Assembly (NCBI RefSeq): GCF_024199005.1
Contig: NZ_JANATA010000007.1
Coordinates: 57,517-121,516 of the forward strand
Direction of reading: 5' to 3'
Source of the DNA: Opacimonas viscosa
GTDB lineage: Bacteria > Pseudomonadota > Gammaproteobacteria > Enterobacterales > Alteromonadaceae
DNA: 64,000 nt
The translations under genes and the position numbers were made by a program. Under the pieces are notes generated by a model that saw only the letters and a list, made by a program, of their open reading frames with translations, had not been told where the DNA came from and did no database searches. Shown piece by piece: positions 54,258 to 64,000 of this stretch. The number at the start of each line of letters is the position of its first letter. Position 1 is the stretch's first letter.

Positions 54258-55516
54258 TGTATGCATTAGTTGATGCCAATAGTTTTTATGCATCTGCTGA
54301 AAAGGTGTTCGACCCCAGTATTCGACGTAAGCCAGTGGTGGTGCTTACCAATAACGACGGCTGTATTTGTGCAATGTGCAAATTGGCAAAAAAAACAGGT
54401 GTAAAGAAGTTCGGCCCCTACCATGAAGTCAAGGATCAACTTGCTAAGTTTGGTTGTGTGATCCGTTCGTCAAATTATGAATTGTATGATGATCTCTCAA
54501 GCAAAATGATGGATGTGATTAGTACCTTTGCCCCCGAACAGCATGTTTATTCTATTGACGAATGTTTCTTGTATTTTGCACAACAAAAACCAGAAGGTAG
54601 TTGGGAAGACCATGGCCGAAAAATCCGGACATCAGTATGGCAACAACTTCGATTACCCGTTGGTGTCGGCATAGGCCCGACGCCAACCCTGGCTAAAGTA
54701 GCTAGTTATGCAGGGAAAAAAATTGCAGGGTTTCAGCGTAATATTGCGGTGTTAGATACTCCGGTGAAGATTGAACAGACATTAAAACAAATGCACCCTG
54801 AAGATGTCTGGGGCATTGGTCGTCGCATTAATAAACGCTTACAAATGATGGGGATCCATAACGCTTGGCAACTTGCTTGCGCCAGTCCTAAGGCGATGCG
54901 TAAACAGTTCTCGGTCGAGATAGAGCGTACAGTGAGAGAATTGAATGGTGAACCTTGTTTGCATTGGGATGCGGTGCGCGATGCCAAACAACAAATATTC
55001 TCGACTCGAGCATTTGGTGAAAAGGTTACTGATATGGTGAGTTTAAGACAATCCTTATGCTTGCATGCAGAAAAAGTCGGGGCCAAAGCTCGAGCACAGG
55101 GTAGTGCGATTAAAGCCCTGCATATTTTTGCGCAGTCGAATCCTTTTGCTAAAGATCATTACTACAAAAAGTCAATTTTGCATCGTTTCCCTGTCCCCAC
55201 AGCAGACACCACACAGTTAGTTGCCGCAGTCACTCAAGCCTTACCTAACATCTACCAGTTAGGCGTCATTTTTCATAAATCAGGGGTAGGTGCAATTGAG
55301 TTGGTACAAAATGAATTTGTTCAAGAAGACTTTTTTGCAGCGGTACCTGATAAACCTAATTTAATGACATGTATGGATAGCATTAATCGTCGATATGGTT
55401 CCCAGACACTTGGTTTAGCAGCTAAAGGTATTACTCCTAAGTGGTCTATGCGACGTCAATATCTCTCTCCCCAGTTCACAACGAACTGGGCGCATATACC
55501 TAAAATACAGTGTTAG
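54257..55516 (+). CDS. umuC: UmuC, catalytic subunit of DNA polymerase V (Y-family)
   Basis: 419 residues. Error-prone translesion polymerase. YALVDANSFYASAEKVFDP contains the first metal-binding Asp; YSIDECFLYF holds the second acidic pair; then GIGPTPTLAKVASYAGKK and the little-finger region. The C-terminal DUF4113-like part ends KWSMRRQYLSPQFTTNWAHIP, with a beta-clamp-binding type sequence likely upstream. Cotranscribed with umuD under LexA control; no terminator is evident after it. Confidence 0.96.
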   Translation: MYALVDANSFYASAEKVFDPSIRRKPVVVLTNNDGCICAMCKLAKKTGVKKFGPYHEVKDQLAKFGCVIRSSNYELYDDLSSKMMDVISTFAPEQHVYSIDECFLYFAQQKPEGSWEDHGRKIRTSVWQQLRLPVGVGIGPTPTLAKVASYAGKKIAGFQRNIAVLDTPVKIEQTLKQMHPEDVWGIGRRINKRLQMMGIHNAWQLACASPKAMRKQFSVEIERTVRELNGEPCLHWDAVRDAKQQIFSTRAFGEKVTDMVSLRQSLCLHAEKVGAKARAQGSAIKALHIFAQSNPFAKDHYYKKSILHRFPVPTADTTQLVAAVTQALPNIYQLGVIFHKSGVGAIELVQNEFVQEDFFAAVPDKPNLMTCMDSINRRYGSQTLGLAAKGITPKWSMRRQYLSPQFTTNWAHIPKIQC

Positions 55517-55639
55517 TACACTTATCAGTACGAACACTGTTTGAGTAAAGTTTTTTCCTTTATGCGCCAAAGTCGATAACTTGTTGTATAAATGTGTACT
55601 TATAAAAGACTCCAAAATTAAAGGCGAAAACACAGGCAT

Positions 55640-56230
55640 ATGGTTACTTATCAACCCAGAGCGTTTATCTTCGATCTTGATGGCACACTCGTGGAGTCAG
55701 ATCTGAACTTTGCGGAGATTCGTGACGCAATTGGTTGTCCCGAAGAACAAGATATATTGACTTATATCGATGATTTAGAACATGAATCTCAGCGCTATCA
55801 TGCGGAACAAGTCGTATTAGAGCATGAAATCCAAGATGCTTATTGTGCGAAGTGGATAGAGGGAGCACAACGCTTTGTTATGGAGTTGTATCAACAAGAA
55901 GTCCCAATGGCCATCGTTACTAGAAACTGTCGAGCTGCGACGAGTGTTAAAGTGAATAACAACAATATTCCTATCAAAACCATCGTAACTCGCGAAGATG
56001 CTCCTGCTAAACCTGATCCCACTGCACTACTTATGATTGCACAGGAGTGGGGCATGACACCTGCGGATATCGCGTATGTAGGCGACTACATTTATGATAT
56101 CCAAGCTGCCAATAATGCCGGTATGCAGGCTTGGTCTTACCGCTTTGACGCTCAGGATTATCCTACTAATAACGTCGATAAATATTTTGAGTGTTTTATT
56201 CAACTCCACCAAGAATTTGTACCTGAGTGA
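55640..56230 (+). CDS. HAD-superfamily hydrolase (phosphoglycolate phosphatase-like)
   Basis: 196 residues. HAD motif I FIFDLDGTLVESD, motif II VTRNCRA (T/S position), motif III lysine in DAPAKPDP, and motif IV YVGDYIYDIQAA. Small helical cap between motifs I and II. It dephosphorylates a small metabolite; the Gph-like family cannot be refined. Its 3' end overlaps the convergent GspE-type gene by 35 bases. Confidence 0.9.
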   Translation: MVTYQPRAFIFDLDGTLVESDLNFAEIRDAIGCPEEQDILTYIDDLEHESQRYHAEQVVLEHEIQDAYCAKWIEGAQRFVMELYQQEVPMAIVTRNCRAATSVKVNNNNIPIKTIVTREDAPAKPDPTALLMIAQEWGMTPADIAYVGDYIYDIQAANNAGMQAWSYRFDAQDYPTNNVDKYFECFIQLHQEFVPE

Positions 56231-58424
56231 TATCCGTATCACCTTGGATCACCTTGTAAATACCATCTTGAATAAGTGTGCGCATGCCATCTTTTGTAGC
56301 TTGAGCTGCTAGTTCATTTACCGCTGCTTGTTTATAGACCAAACCCCGCAAAGGTAAAGTCATACTTAACAACTCGTGAACCCCTGTGCGCCCTTTGTAG
56401 CCGGTATGTCCACATTGCTCACAACCTTCAGCACGATGCAGTATCAATTCATCTGGGAGCTCAAGTTCATGAATATGCTCTACTCCATACTGCCGTGTAA
56501 TAAATGCTTTATCTTTATCCGAGGCGGGGTAGGGGGTTTTACAGTGTGAACATAAGGTACGAATCAAACGTTGCGCTAAGATCCCCACACAGGCATCAGA
56601 AAAGTTCACAGGTTCTAAACCTAAATCGAGTAAGCGAGTGATAGTTTCTGGTGCAGAATTAGTATGCAGTGTAGAAAGGACAAGATGGCCGGTCAACGAA
56701 GCTTCTATGCCTGCGTGGGCTGTTTCTTTGTCACGCATTTCCCCGATTAAAATGATATCGGGATCTGCGCGCAAAAAAGCCCGTAACGCATTGGCAAAAG
56801 TAAAATCAATTTTGGGGTTCACTTGTACTTGTTGTAAACCTGGTTGGGTAATTTCTACAGGATCTTCTGCGGTCCATATTTTTTTGTCAGGTGTATTGAG
56901 ATAGCCTAATATGGCATGTAATGTTGTTGTTTTGCCAGAACCTGTAGGTCCTACTACCAACAGGATACCATGTGGTTTTTTGATCATCTCTTTGAGAGTC
57001 GCCATATTTCGAGGATGTAAATTCATCTTTTCAATAGGCATTGCACCACCTGTGGCCAATATCCGCATAACGACACCTTCACCAGCAACAGTGGGAATCG
57101 TTGCGACACGAACTTCTACTAATTGGCCGGACATTTTAAAAGCGAGTTTACCGTCTTGTGGAATACGCTTCTCAGCAATATTTAGGTTTGCCATAATTTT
57201 AATCCGTGCAATGACGGCATTATGATGTGAGGCTGGGACCTGGTTGATATCTCGACACACGCCATCGACACGCATTCGGACTCGAGTGGGGCCTGATTTT
57301 TCCGGGTCAATGTGAATATCAGATGCATCGACTCGTTTCGCATCATGGAGAATACGGCTCACTAATCTAACAATGGCGGGCGCATCGTCAGACATTTCAT
57401 CGGTACTATCATCAAAGTCGTCAACATTCGTACCTATTTCATCTAAGATGTCATCCATTTCGCCGGGAGTAGAACCACCAGAATTTTCACCTAAATACTG
57501 CAAGATATGCTGAGGTAAACCCAAGGCAATTTCATAATCAACAAGCCCCAGTGCATGTTCTACTTCCATGATCAAGGATGCATTGTTAGGTTCAGCCATA
57601 AGGATAATGGGATTGTCATTGACATCACAGATAATAGCCACAAGATTTCTTTTTAGATAAGACAAGTTCAGTTTATGGTCATTATTGAAGATATGATACA
57701 CATCGGGTAAATAACTAATATTCGGCACTTGATAATACATAGATAAAGCATGCCCAATATCATGTTCGGCGATACGAAACTCACTCACCAACTTTTGGGT
57801 AATCGCTTTGGGATCTTTTTGAATATATTTGTCATTTAATAGTTGTTGCATTTGCATTTCACTGATGAGGTTTCTATGCAATAAAGCATCATATGGACGT
57901 TGGGTGCCGCCTAATTCATAACGAAACTGCTGTCCTAAAATATCAGAAAGAGCAAGGGCAGTAATTTTATCTGCTTCAGAAAAACTATCATTCTGCACGT
58001 TGATTAACTGCAGCACACCGAGTAAGACATTGGCTTGGATAATAGGGATACATAAAATATTACGCGTTTTGAATTGATTCTGTTTGTCGAATTTATCGGC
58101 AAAACGTAGACGAGGATGTATTTGGCTCAGGGCAGTATGGTCATAAGGATCAGAAATGGATAAAGGGGTTTGGGACAATGCCACATAACCAGCAATCGAA
58201 GCGGGTGAAATAGGAACCGTAATGGAGACTTTGTGTTGTCCTGATTTAAACTTAGCAACCAAATCTTGTTGTTGCCTGCGACGTTGAAAAATACTGACGC
58301 GCTCAACATTAAATAAAGCAAGGATAGCGGTTTCAACATGATCAAAAGCATCGAACAAAGTAGGATACTTTTCTAATGTTGTTTTAATTTCACTTAGAGC
58401 AACTGAATCGTGGTATGTAGACAT
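56196..58424 (-). CDS. GspE/PilB-family secretion ATPase with N-terminal GAF domain
   Basis: 742 residues. Residues ~1-175 form a GAF domain (AFDHVETAILALFNVERVSIF, ILCIPIIQANVLLGVLQLIN). A MshEN-like c-di-GMP-binding type domain follows (MQQLLNDKYIQKDP ... YYQVPNISYLPD). Then the type II/IV secretion ATPase: Walker A VGPTGSGKTTTLHAIL (about 493-500), Asp box, GEMRDKETA, His box LSTLHTN, and the zinc CxxC pairs CSHCKTPYP and CEQCGHTGYKGR. No other secretion or pilus gene is adjacent, so it is an orphan ATPase whose assembly system lies elsewhere. Confidence 0.9.
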   Translation of the reverse strand: MSTYHDSVALSEIKTTLEKYPTLFDAFDHVETAILALFNVERVSIFQRRRQQQDLVAKFKSGQHKVSITVPISPASIAGYVALSQTPLSISDPYDHTALSQIHPRLRFADKFDKQNQFKTRNILCIPIIQANVLLGVLQLINVQNDSFSEADKITALALSDILGQQFRYELGGTQRPYDALLHRNLISEMQMQQLLNDKYIQKDPKAITQKLVSEFRIAEHDIGHALSMYYQVPNISYLPDVYHIFNNDHKLNLSYLKRNLVAIICDVNDNPIILMAEPNNASLIMEVEHALGLVDYEIALGLPQHILQYLGENSGGSTPGEMDDILDEIGTNVDDFDDSTDEMSDDAPAIVRLVSRILHDAKRVDASDIHIDPEKSGPTRVRMRVDGVCRDINQVPASHHNAVIARIKIMANLNIAEKRIPQDGKLAFKMSGQLVEVRVATIPTVAGEGVVMRILATGGAMPIEKMNLHPRNMATLKEMIKKPHGILLVVGPTGSGKTTTLHAILGYLNTPDKKIWTAEDPVEITQPGLQQVQVNPKIDFTFANALRAFLRADPDIILIGEMRDKETAHAGIEASLTGHLVLSTLHTNSAPETITRLLDLGLEPVNFSDACVGILAQRLIRTLCSHCKTPYPASDKDKAFITRQYGVEHIHELELPDELILHRAEGCEQCGHTGYKGRTGVHELLSMTLPLRGLVYKQAAVNELAAQATKDGMRTLIQDGIYKVIQGDTDITQVQILGGVE

Positions 58425-58521
58425 AGATAGCTATAAAAAGATGTTGATATATATAAAGTTAGTCTAAATAGCTAAAACTGCCTAATAAGCATGGGTAATT
58501 CAAGCAAAAGGGACTAAAGGG

Positions 58522-58549
58522 TTGCAAACATACACCAAACATGTATAAT
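58522..58549 (+). promoter_or_regulatory. S10 operon promoter with GC-rich discriminator
   Basis: TTGCAA (58522-58527), a 16-base spacer and a perfect TATAAT (58544-58549), followed by TCGCGCCC. A GC-rich discriminator is typical of stringently controlled ribosomal promoters. Confidence 0.8.
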
Positions 58550-58555
58550 TCGCGC

Positions 58556-59079
<524 letters not shown>

Positions 59080-59097
59080 CAAGAGAGGGTTATAACA

Positions 59098-59736
59098 ATG
59101 GCGATTGGTCTTGTCGGTCGTAAAGTAGGTATGACACGTATCTTCACTGAAGATGGTGTATCTATTCCTGTGACCGTTATCGAAGCGACCCCAAACCGCG
59201 TTACTCAGTTACGTACTGAAGAGAACGACGGTTATCGTGCACTACAAGTAACTGCTGGCTCTAAAAAAGCCAACCGCGTCAACAAAGCTGAAGCAGGTCA
59301 TTTTGCTAAAGCTGGCGTAGAAGCAGGTAGTGGCTTGTGGGAATTCCGCCTTGACGGAAGTGAAGGTGAAGGTATTGAAGTGGGCAGTAACATTACTGTT
59401 GAAATCTTCAATGACACTAAGAAAGTTGATGTAGTTGGTACCTCTAAAGGTAAAGGTTTCCAGGGCGCTATCAAACGTTGGAACTTTAGTTCACAGCGTA
59501 TGACGCACGGTAACTCACTATCTCACAGAGCGCCTGGTTCAATTGGTCAAAACCAATCACCAGGTAAAGTATTTAAAGGTAAGAAAATGGCTGGCCAATT
59601 AGGCAACAAACAGATCACGACTTTATCTTTAGAACTTGTTCGTGTAGATGCTGAAAACAACCTTTTACTTATTAAAGGTGCTGTCCCTGGCGCAACTGGT
59701 GGTGACGTAATCATTCGTCCTGCAGTTAAAGCGTAA
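59098..59736 (+). CDS. rplC: 50S ribosomal protein L3
   Basis: 212 residues. L3 is an early-assembly protein with an extension reaching the peptidyl-transferase centre. [16 protein letters not shown] and [13 protein letters not shown] are family blocks; the loop [25 protein letters not shown] includes the glutamine methylated in E. coli L3. It starts 18 bases after rpsJ and is followed by rplD after 18 bases. Confidence 0.98.
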   Translation: MAIGLVGRKVGMTRIFTEDGVSIPVTVIEATPNRVTQLRTEENDGYRALQVTAGSKKANRVNKAEAGHFAKAGVEAGSGLWEFRLDGSEGEGIEVGSNITVEIFNDTKKVDVVGTSKGKGFQGAIKRWNFSSQRMTHGNSLSHRAPGSIGQNQSPGKVFKGKKMAGQLGNKQITTLSLELVRVDAENNLLLIKGAVPGATGGDVIIRPAVKA

Positions 59737-59754
59737 CGTCTGAGGAGTAAACTG

Positions 59755-60360
59755 ATGGAATTATCATTGAAAGACGCTAAAGGCGCTCTTGAAGTATCAG
59801 ATGCGACTTTCGGACGTGAATTCAACGAAGCACTTGTACACCAAGTAGTAGTTGCATTCGGCGCCGGCGCTCGTCAAGGTACTAAAGCACAAAAAACTCG
59901 TTCTGAAGTTCGCGGTGGTGGTAAGAAACCATGGCGTCAAAAAGGTACAGGCCGTGCTCGTGCTGGTACTATCCGCAGCCCAATTTGGGTTGGTGGTGGT
60001 CGTGCATTCGCTGCTAAACCTCGTAACTTCGAACAAAAAGTTAACAAGAAGATGTACCGCGGCGCAATCCGTAGCATCTTATCTGAATTAGTTCGTCAAG
60101 AACGTTTAATCGTAGTTGAGAAGTTTGCTGTTGAAGCACCAAAAACTAAAGAACTATTAAACAAATTAAACGGCTTAGAACTTAACGATGTATTGATTGT
60201 TACACCAGAAGTTGATGAGAACTTGTTCTTAGCTTCACGTAACTTATACAAAGTTGATGTTCGTGACGTACAAGGTATTGATCCTGTTAGCCTTATCGCA
60301 TTTGAAAAAGTGTTAATCACTGCAGATGCTATTAAGCAACTTGAGGAGGCTCTAGCATGA
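59755..60360 (+). CDS. rplD: 50S ribosomal protein L4
   Basis: 201 residues. L4 lines the exit tunnel through its extended loop ([19 protein letters not shown]) and in enterobacteria represses its own operon through the S10 leader. GAGGAG lies before the ATG. Its 3' end overlaps the rplW start by four bases (ATGA), showing coupling. Confidence 0.98.
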   Translation: MELSLKDAKGALEVSDATFGREFNEALVHQVVVAFGAGARQGTKAQKTRSEVRGGGKKPWRQKGTGRARAGTIRSPIWVGGGRAFAAKPRNFEQKVNKKMYRGAIRSILSELVRQERLIVVEKFAVEAPKTKELLNKLNGLELNDVLIVTPEVDENLFLASRNLYKVDVRDVQGIDPVSLIAFEKVLITADAIKQLEEALA

Positions 60361-60656
60361 ACGAAGAACGTTTATTAAAAGTGCTTTTAGCACCTCACGT
60401 TTCAGAAAAGTCTACTATGGCTGCTGAAAACAACAATACTGTAGTATTCAAGGTATTGAAAGACGCGAACAAAGCAGAAATTAAAGCTGCTGTTGAAAAA
60501 CTTTTCGAAGTTGAAGTAAACAACGTTCGCACTGTGAACTGTAAGGGTAAAACCAAGCGTCACGGTCAATCTTTCGGTAAACGCAGTGACTGGAAAAAAG
60601 CATATGTTGTGCTTAAAGAAGGTCAAGACATCGACTTCGTCGGTGCAGGCGAATAA
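60357..60656 (+). CDS. rplW: 50S ribosomal protein L23
   Basis: 99 residues. L23 sits at the tunnel exit and docks trigger factor and [22 protein letters not shown] and [16 protein letters not shown] are characteristic, with the basic [22 protein letters not shown] end. The GAGGAG ribosome site lies inside rplD. Confidence 0.98.
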   Translation: MNEERLLKVLLAPHVSEKSTMAAENNNTVVFKVLKDANKAEIKAAVEKLFEVEVNNVRTVNCKGKTKRHGQSFGKRSDWKKAYVVLKEGQDIDFVGAGE

Positions 60657-60671
60657 TAAAGGGGATTAGAA

Positions 60672-61496
60672 ATGCCATTATTAAAAGCTAAGCCAACTTC
60701 TGCCGGTCGTCGTCACGTTGTACAGGTTGTAAATCCTGATTTGCACAAAGGCGCGCCTTACGCACCTCTTCTAGAGAAGAACAGCAAGTCTGGTGGACGT
60801 AACAACAACGGTCGTATTACTGTTCGTCATATTGGTGGTGGTCATAAGCAACACTATCGTGTTATTGACTTCAAACGTAATAAAGACGGTATTCCAGCGA
60901 AAGTCGAGCGTTTAGAATATGATCCAAACCGTTCTGCAAATATCGCACTAGTGTTATATGCAGATGGTGAGCGTCGCTACATTCTTGCCCCTAAAGGCAT
61001 GAAAGCAGGTGATGCAATTCAATCTGGTGCTGATGCTCCTATTAAATCAGGCAATACATTACCAATGCGTAATATTCCTGTAGGTTCAACAGTACATGCC
61101 ATCGAAATGAAGCCTGGTAAAGGTGCACAAATTGCACGTTCTGCTGGTGCTTATGCGCAAATGTTAGCGCGTGATGGAGCATATGTAACATTACGTCTTC
61201 GCTCTGGTGAAGTTCGTAAAGTATTAGCTGATTGCCGTGCAACTATCGGTGAAATTGGTAATGCAGAACACATGCTTCGTTCATTGGGTAAAGCGGGTGC
61301 ATCTCGCTGGCGCGGTGTGCGTCCAACTGTTCGTGGTGTTGCCATGAACCCAGTTGATCACCCACACGGTGGTGGTGAAGGTCGTACCTCTGGTGGCCGT
61401 CATCCAGTAAGCCCTTGGGGTGTTCCTACTAAAGGTAAGAAGACCCGAAGTAATAAGCGTACCGATAAACTTATCGTACGTCGTCGAAATAAATAA
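60672..61496 (+). CDS. rplB: 50S ribosomal protein L2
   Basis: 274 residues. L2 binds domain IV of 23S rRNA and is needed for subunit joining. [27 protein letters not shown] and the C-terminal [29 protein letters not shown] with the conserved histidine are diagnostic. It begins 15 bases after rplW with a GGGG-type ribosome site. Confidence 0.98.
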   Translation: MPLLKAKPTSAGRRHVVQVVNPDLHKGAPYAPLLEKNSKSGGRNNNGRITVRHIGGGHKQHYRVIDFKRNKDGIPAKVERLEYDPNRSANIALVLYADGERRYILAPKGMKAGDAIQSGADAPIKSGNTLPMRNIPVGSTVHAIEMKPGKGAQIARSAGAYAQMLARDGAYVTLRLRSGEVRKVLADCRATIGEIGNAEHMLRSLGKAGASRWRGVRPTVRGVAMNPVDHPHGGGEGRTSGGRHPVSPWGVPTKGKKTRSNKRTDKLIVRRRNK

Positions 61497-61511
61497 CAGC
61501 GAGGATTCACC

Positions 61512-61787
61512 ATGCCACGTTCTCTCAAGAAGGGTCCTTTCATTGACCTACACTTGCTGAAGAAGGTAGAAGCTGCAGTGGAAAAAGGCGAAAAGAAACC
61601 AATTAAGACTTGGTCTCGTCGTTCTATGATTATCCCAGATATGATTGGGTTAACCATTGCAGTCCATAACGGTCGCCAGCATGTACCTGTGTTCGTCACT
61701 GACGAAATGGTCGGCCACAAGTTGGGCGAATTTGCGCCAACGCGTACTTATCGCGGCCATGTCGCTGATAAGAAAGCCAAACGATAA
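61512..61787 (+). CDS. rpsS: 30S ribosomal protein S19
   Basis: 91 residues. S19 lies in the 30S head with S13. [20 protein letters not shown] and the [39 protein letters not shown] blocks are diagnostic. It starts 15 bases after rplB behind GCGAGGA. Confidence 0.98.
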   Translation: MPRSLKKGPFIDLHLLKKVEAAVEKGEKKPIKTWSRRSMIIPDMIGLTIAVHNGRQHVPVFVTDEMVGHKLGEFAPTRTYRGHVADKKAKR

Positions 61788-61799
61788 TAGGAGATAAAA

Positions 61800-62132
61800 A
61801 TGGAAGCTTTAGCTAAACACCGTTTTGCTCGTACATCGGCTCAAAAGGCACGCTTGGTAGCAGATCAAATTCGCGGTTTACACGTAGAAAAAGCGTTAGA
61901 AGTTTTAACTTACAGCAATAAAAAAGCTGCTGTTTTAGTTAAAAAAGTACTTGAGTCGGCAATTGCCAACGCAGAGCACAATGATGGCGCAGACATCGAC
62001 GAGTTAACAGTTGCGAAAATCTTCGTTGACGAAGGTCCAACTATGAAGCGTATCAGTCCACGTGCCAAAGGCCGTGCCGATCGTATCTTTAAGCGTAGCA
62101 GTCACATCACTGTGGTTGTGGCGGATAACTAG
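61800..62132 (+). CDS. rplV: 50S ribosomal protein L22
   Basis: 110 residues. L22 contributes its beta-hairpin to the exit tunnel constriction. [20 protein letters not shown] at the start and the hairpin region [28 protein letters not shown] are typical. AGGAG lies nine bases upstream. Confidence 0.98.
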   Translation: MEALAKHRFARTSAQKARLVADQIRGLHVEKALEVLTYSNKKAAVLVKKVLESAIANAEHNDGADIDELTVAKIFVDEGPTMKRISPRAKGRADRIFKRSSHITVVVADN

Positions 62133-62141
62133 GAGTAGATT

Positions 62142-62843
62142 ATGGGACAGAAGGTTCATCCTAACGGTATACGCCTGGGTATCAGCAAGCCATGGACATC
62201 AACTTGGTACGCTAATACAGCAGAGTATGCTGATAACTTATTTAATGATCATCAAGTACGTCAGTATTTGACGAAAGAATTAAAGAATGCATCACTTTCT
62301 AAAATCGTGATTGAACGCCCTGCAAAGAGCATCAAAGTAACGATTCATACTGCACGTCCTGGTGTCGTGATCGGTAAGAAAGGTGAAGATGTAGAGAAGC
62401 TTCGCAATTACGTTTCTAAGCTAGCCGGTGTGCCAGCTCAGATCAACATTGCTGAAGTACGTAAACCCGAGCTAGATGCTCAGCTTGTTGCTGATAGTAT
62501 TTCTAGCCAGCTTGAACGCCGTGTTATGTTCCGTCGTGCTATGAAGCGCGCAGTTCAAAACGCCATGCGTATTGGCGCACTGGGTATCAAAGTAGAAGTA
62601 AGCGGCCGTTTAGGTGGTGCTGAGATTGCACGTTCTGAATGGTATCGTGAAGGTCGTGTACCACTACACACTTTCCGTGCTGATATTGATTATGCAACAT
62701 CAGAAGCTAACACTACTTACGGTATCATTGGCGTTAAAGTATGGATCTTCAAAGGTGAAGTATTAGGTGGATTACCACTTACTCAAGAGCAGCCTGCTGC
62801 CGCACCGAAGAAGAAAGGCCGCAACGCTAAGCGAGAGGGCTAA
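62142..62843 (+). CDS. rpsC: 30S ribosomal protein S3
   Basis: 233 residues. S3 forms part of the mRNA entry channel. The start [22 protein letters not shown]-domain [15 protein letters not shown] and [24 protein letters not shown] are diagnostic. The C-terminal tail is lysine-rich and variable ([12 protein letters not shown]). It begins nine bases after rplV. Confidence 0.98.
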   Translation: MGQKVHPNGIRLGISKPWTSTWYANTAEYADNLFNDHQVRQYLTKELKNASLSKIVIERPAKSIKVTIHTARPGVVIGKKGEDVEKLRNYVSKLAGVPAQINIAEVRKPELDAQLVADSISSQLERRVMFRRAMKRAVQNAMRIGALGIKVEVSGRLGGAEIARSEWYREGRVPLHTFRADIDYATSEANTTYGIIGVKVWIFKGEVLGGLPLTQEQPAAAPKKKGRNAKREG

Positions 62844-62845
62844 TC

Positions 62846-63259
62846 ATGTTACAACCAAAGCGTACGAAATTTCGTAAGATGCATAAAGGGCGTAACCGTG
62901 GTCTTGCTATTGCTGGTAGCAAAGTAAGCTTCGGTACATTCGGTCTTAAATCTGTAGGCCGCGGTCGCATGACTGCTCGTCAAATTGAAGCAGCTCGTCG
63001 TGCTATGACTCGTCACGTTAAACGTCAGGGTAAAATTTGGATTCGAGTTTTCCCTGATAAACCAATTACTGAGAAGCCTCTTGAAGTGCGTCAAGGTAAA
63101 GGTAAAGGTAACGTTGAGTACTGGGTATGCCAAATTCAACCGGGTCGCGTGTTATATGAAATGGAAGGTGTTCCAGAAGAATTAGCACGTGAAGCGTTTG
63201 CATTGGCTGCGGCAAAACTGCCATTTAAAACAACCTTTGTAACTCGAACGGTGATGTAA
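62846..63259 (+). CDS. rplP: 50S ribosomal protein L16
   Basis: 137 residues. L16 helps organise the A site of the 50S subunit. [44 protein letters not shown] and [11 protein letters not shown] with [11 protein letters not shown] are the family blocks. Two bases separate it from rpsC; its stop overlaps rpmC as TAATG. Confidence 0.98.
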   Translation: MLQPKRTKFRKMHKGRNRGLAIAGSKVSFGTFGLKSVGRGRMTARQIEAARRAMTRHVKRQGKIWIRVFPDKPITEKPLEVRQGKGKGNVEYWVCQIQPGRVLYEMEGVPEELAREAFALAAAKLPFKTTFVTRTVM

Positions 63260-63450
63260 TGAAAGCGACTGAACTTAAAGATAAAAGCGTTGAAGAATTG
63301 AATGCTGAGTTATTAAACTTACTTCGCGAACAATTCAACTTACGTATGCAATATTCTACTGGTCAGCTTGAAAAAACTGATTCATTAAGAAAAGTGCGTC
63401 GTAACATCGCGCGTGTTAAAACCATTCTGAACCAAAAGGCTGATGCGTAA
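63259..63450 (+). CDS. rpmC: 50S ribosomal protein L29
   Basis: 63 residues. L29 is a small helical protein next to L23 at the tunnel exit. [31 protein letters not shown] and the [15 protein letters not shown] helix are typical. It overlaps both rplP and rpsQ by single bases (TAATG junctions). Confidence 0.97.
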   Translation: MKATELKDKSVEELNAELLNLLREQFNLRMQYSTGQLEKTDSLRKVRRNIARVKTILNQKADA

Positions 63451-63701
63451 TGACTGAACAAACTATTCGTACAGTACAAGGTCGTGTGGTAAGCAACAAA
63501 ATGGATAAAACTATTACTGTTGCAGTAGAGCGTAAAGTGAAACACCCAATTTATGGTAAATTCATCAAACGTACTACTAAGCTACACGCTCATGATGAAG
63601 CTAACGTATGTAACGAAGGTGACGTAGTGACTATTCGCGAATGTCGTCCTCTTTCTAAGTCTAAGACTTGGATGTTAGTTGACGTAATTACTAAAGCTTA
63701 A
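63450..63701 (+). CDS. rpsQ: 30S ribosomal protein S17
   Basis: 83 residues. S17 is a primary 16S rRNA-binding protein with an OB fold. [22 protein letters not shown] and [34 protein letters not shown] are diagnostic. It is the last gene of the S10 operon and is followed by a terminator, the same boundary as in E. coli. Confidence 0.98.
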   Translation: MTEQTIRTVQGRVVSNKMDKTITVAVERKVKHPIYGKFIKRTTKLHAHDEANVCNEGDVVTIRECRPLSKSKTWMLVDVITKA

Positions 63702-63724
63702 TAGCTTTTAGTTTATTGCATTAT

Positions 63725-63758
63725 AAAAACCGTTGTGAGTAATCACAGCGGTTTTTTT
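63725..63758 (+). terminator. Intrinsic terminator of the S10 operon
   Basis: AAAAACCG and TGTGA (63725-63738) pair with TCACA and CGGTTTTT (63743-63756), with one internal T-G position and a four-base loop, followed by T residues. Confidence 0.88.
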
Positions 63759-63862
63759 GTTTATGGTGTACAAGAATCAAACATCGTCTAAACAATATTT
63801 CAAATAAAGAGTAATGATTTCAATTGTTTAATAATAAAATGATATTTATTTGAAAAACTTCG

Positions 63863-63890
63863 TTGACCTTCATCAAGAAGGATGTAGAAT
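63863..63890 (+). promoter_or_regulatory. Probable spc operon promoter
   Basis: TTGACC (63863-63868), a 16-base spacer and TAGAAT (63885-63890), followed by the GC-rich GCGCACC discriminator, like the S10 promoter. The ~100 bases after it to the window end contain no start of a supported gene; rplN is expected just beyond. Confidence 0.65.
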
Positions 63891-64000
63891 GCGCACCTCG
63901 CTTGAGACGACCCACTCAACACCATCGGTGTACAGTGCAGATATGACAAGCGATAGAGACAATTTAGCGGTAAATGATTTATTTCAAAAAACTGCAAAAA

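Overview
The window reads as chromosomal DNA of a marine gammaproteobacterium, most likely Alteromonadales (Glaciecola/Paraglaciecola/Alteromonas-like). The grounds are the complete gammaproteobacterial S10 ribosomal operon, the gene content (biosynthetic arginine decarboxylase, a DeoR regulator directly before glmS, YebG, a rhombosortase-type C-terminus), a large laminarin-type polysaccharide locus with TonB receptor, and moderate-to-low G+C. No tRNA, rRNA, IS element, integrase or CRISPR array was seen.

Region 1 (0-20.4 kb) is mostly housekeeping: a small membrane coiled-coil protein, dsbD, fxsA (TTG start), an exported amidohydrolase, groES-groEL behind a sigma-32-type promoter, a response regulator with a decayed GGDEF domain, speA, an alkylation-repair pair (alkA-ogt) overlapping a drug/metabolite exporter, glmU, a DeoR regulator coupled to glmS, an MntP-type manganese exporter that seems to use an ATT start codon, a beta-lactamase-fold hydrolase and the GTPase RbgA/YlqF.

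Region 2 (20.6-38.8 kb) is a beta-glucan (laminarin-like) utilisation locus. A surface lipoprotein GH16 carries seven extra modules. With it are a TonB-dependent receptor, a lipoprotein GH3, a FucP-type sugar permease, a cytoplasmic GH1 beta-glucosidase, a LacI regulator and a sugar-porter permease. Three AGCGCT-centred palindromes, two before the GH16 gene and one between divergent promoters, tie GH16-TBDR, MFS-GH3 and GH1-LacI-MFS into one inferred LacI regulon. The inferred flow is surface endo-cleavage, TonB import, periplasmic exo-cleavage, inner-membrane uptake, then cytoplasmic hydrolysis.

Region 3 (38.8-53.3 kb) holds azlC-azlD-alkC, gnd behind a hairpin leader, a histidine-rich zinc-type TonB receptor with two Zur-like boxes, and an operon of ybaK, an ABC ATPase, a His-rich FtsX-like permease and a secreted metzincin protease with a GlyGly-CTERM tail. 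gloA follows, then a holin/endolysin pair.

Region 4 (53.4-56.2 kb) is an SOS locus. Two LexA boxes lie between divergent yebG and umuDC. The endolysin and holin lie directly downstream of yebG on the same strand without an obvious terminator, which suggests a DNA-damage-controlled lysis cassette with no surrounding prophage. This is the most interesting hypothesis in the window.

Region 5 (56.2-64 kb) has a GAF-fused GspE/PilB-type ATPase and the S10 operon (rpsJ to rpsQ) with a strong promoter, a structured leader and a terminator. The window ends in the leader that should belong to the spc operon.
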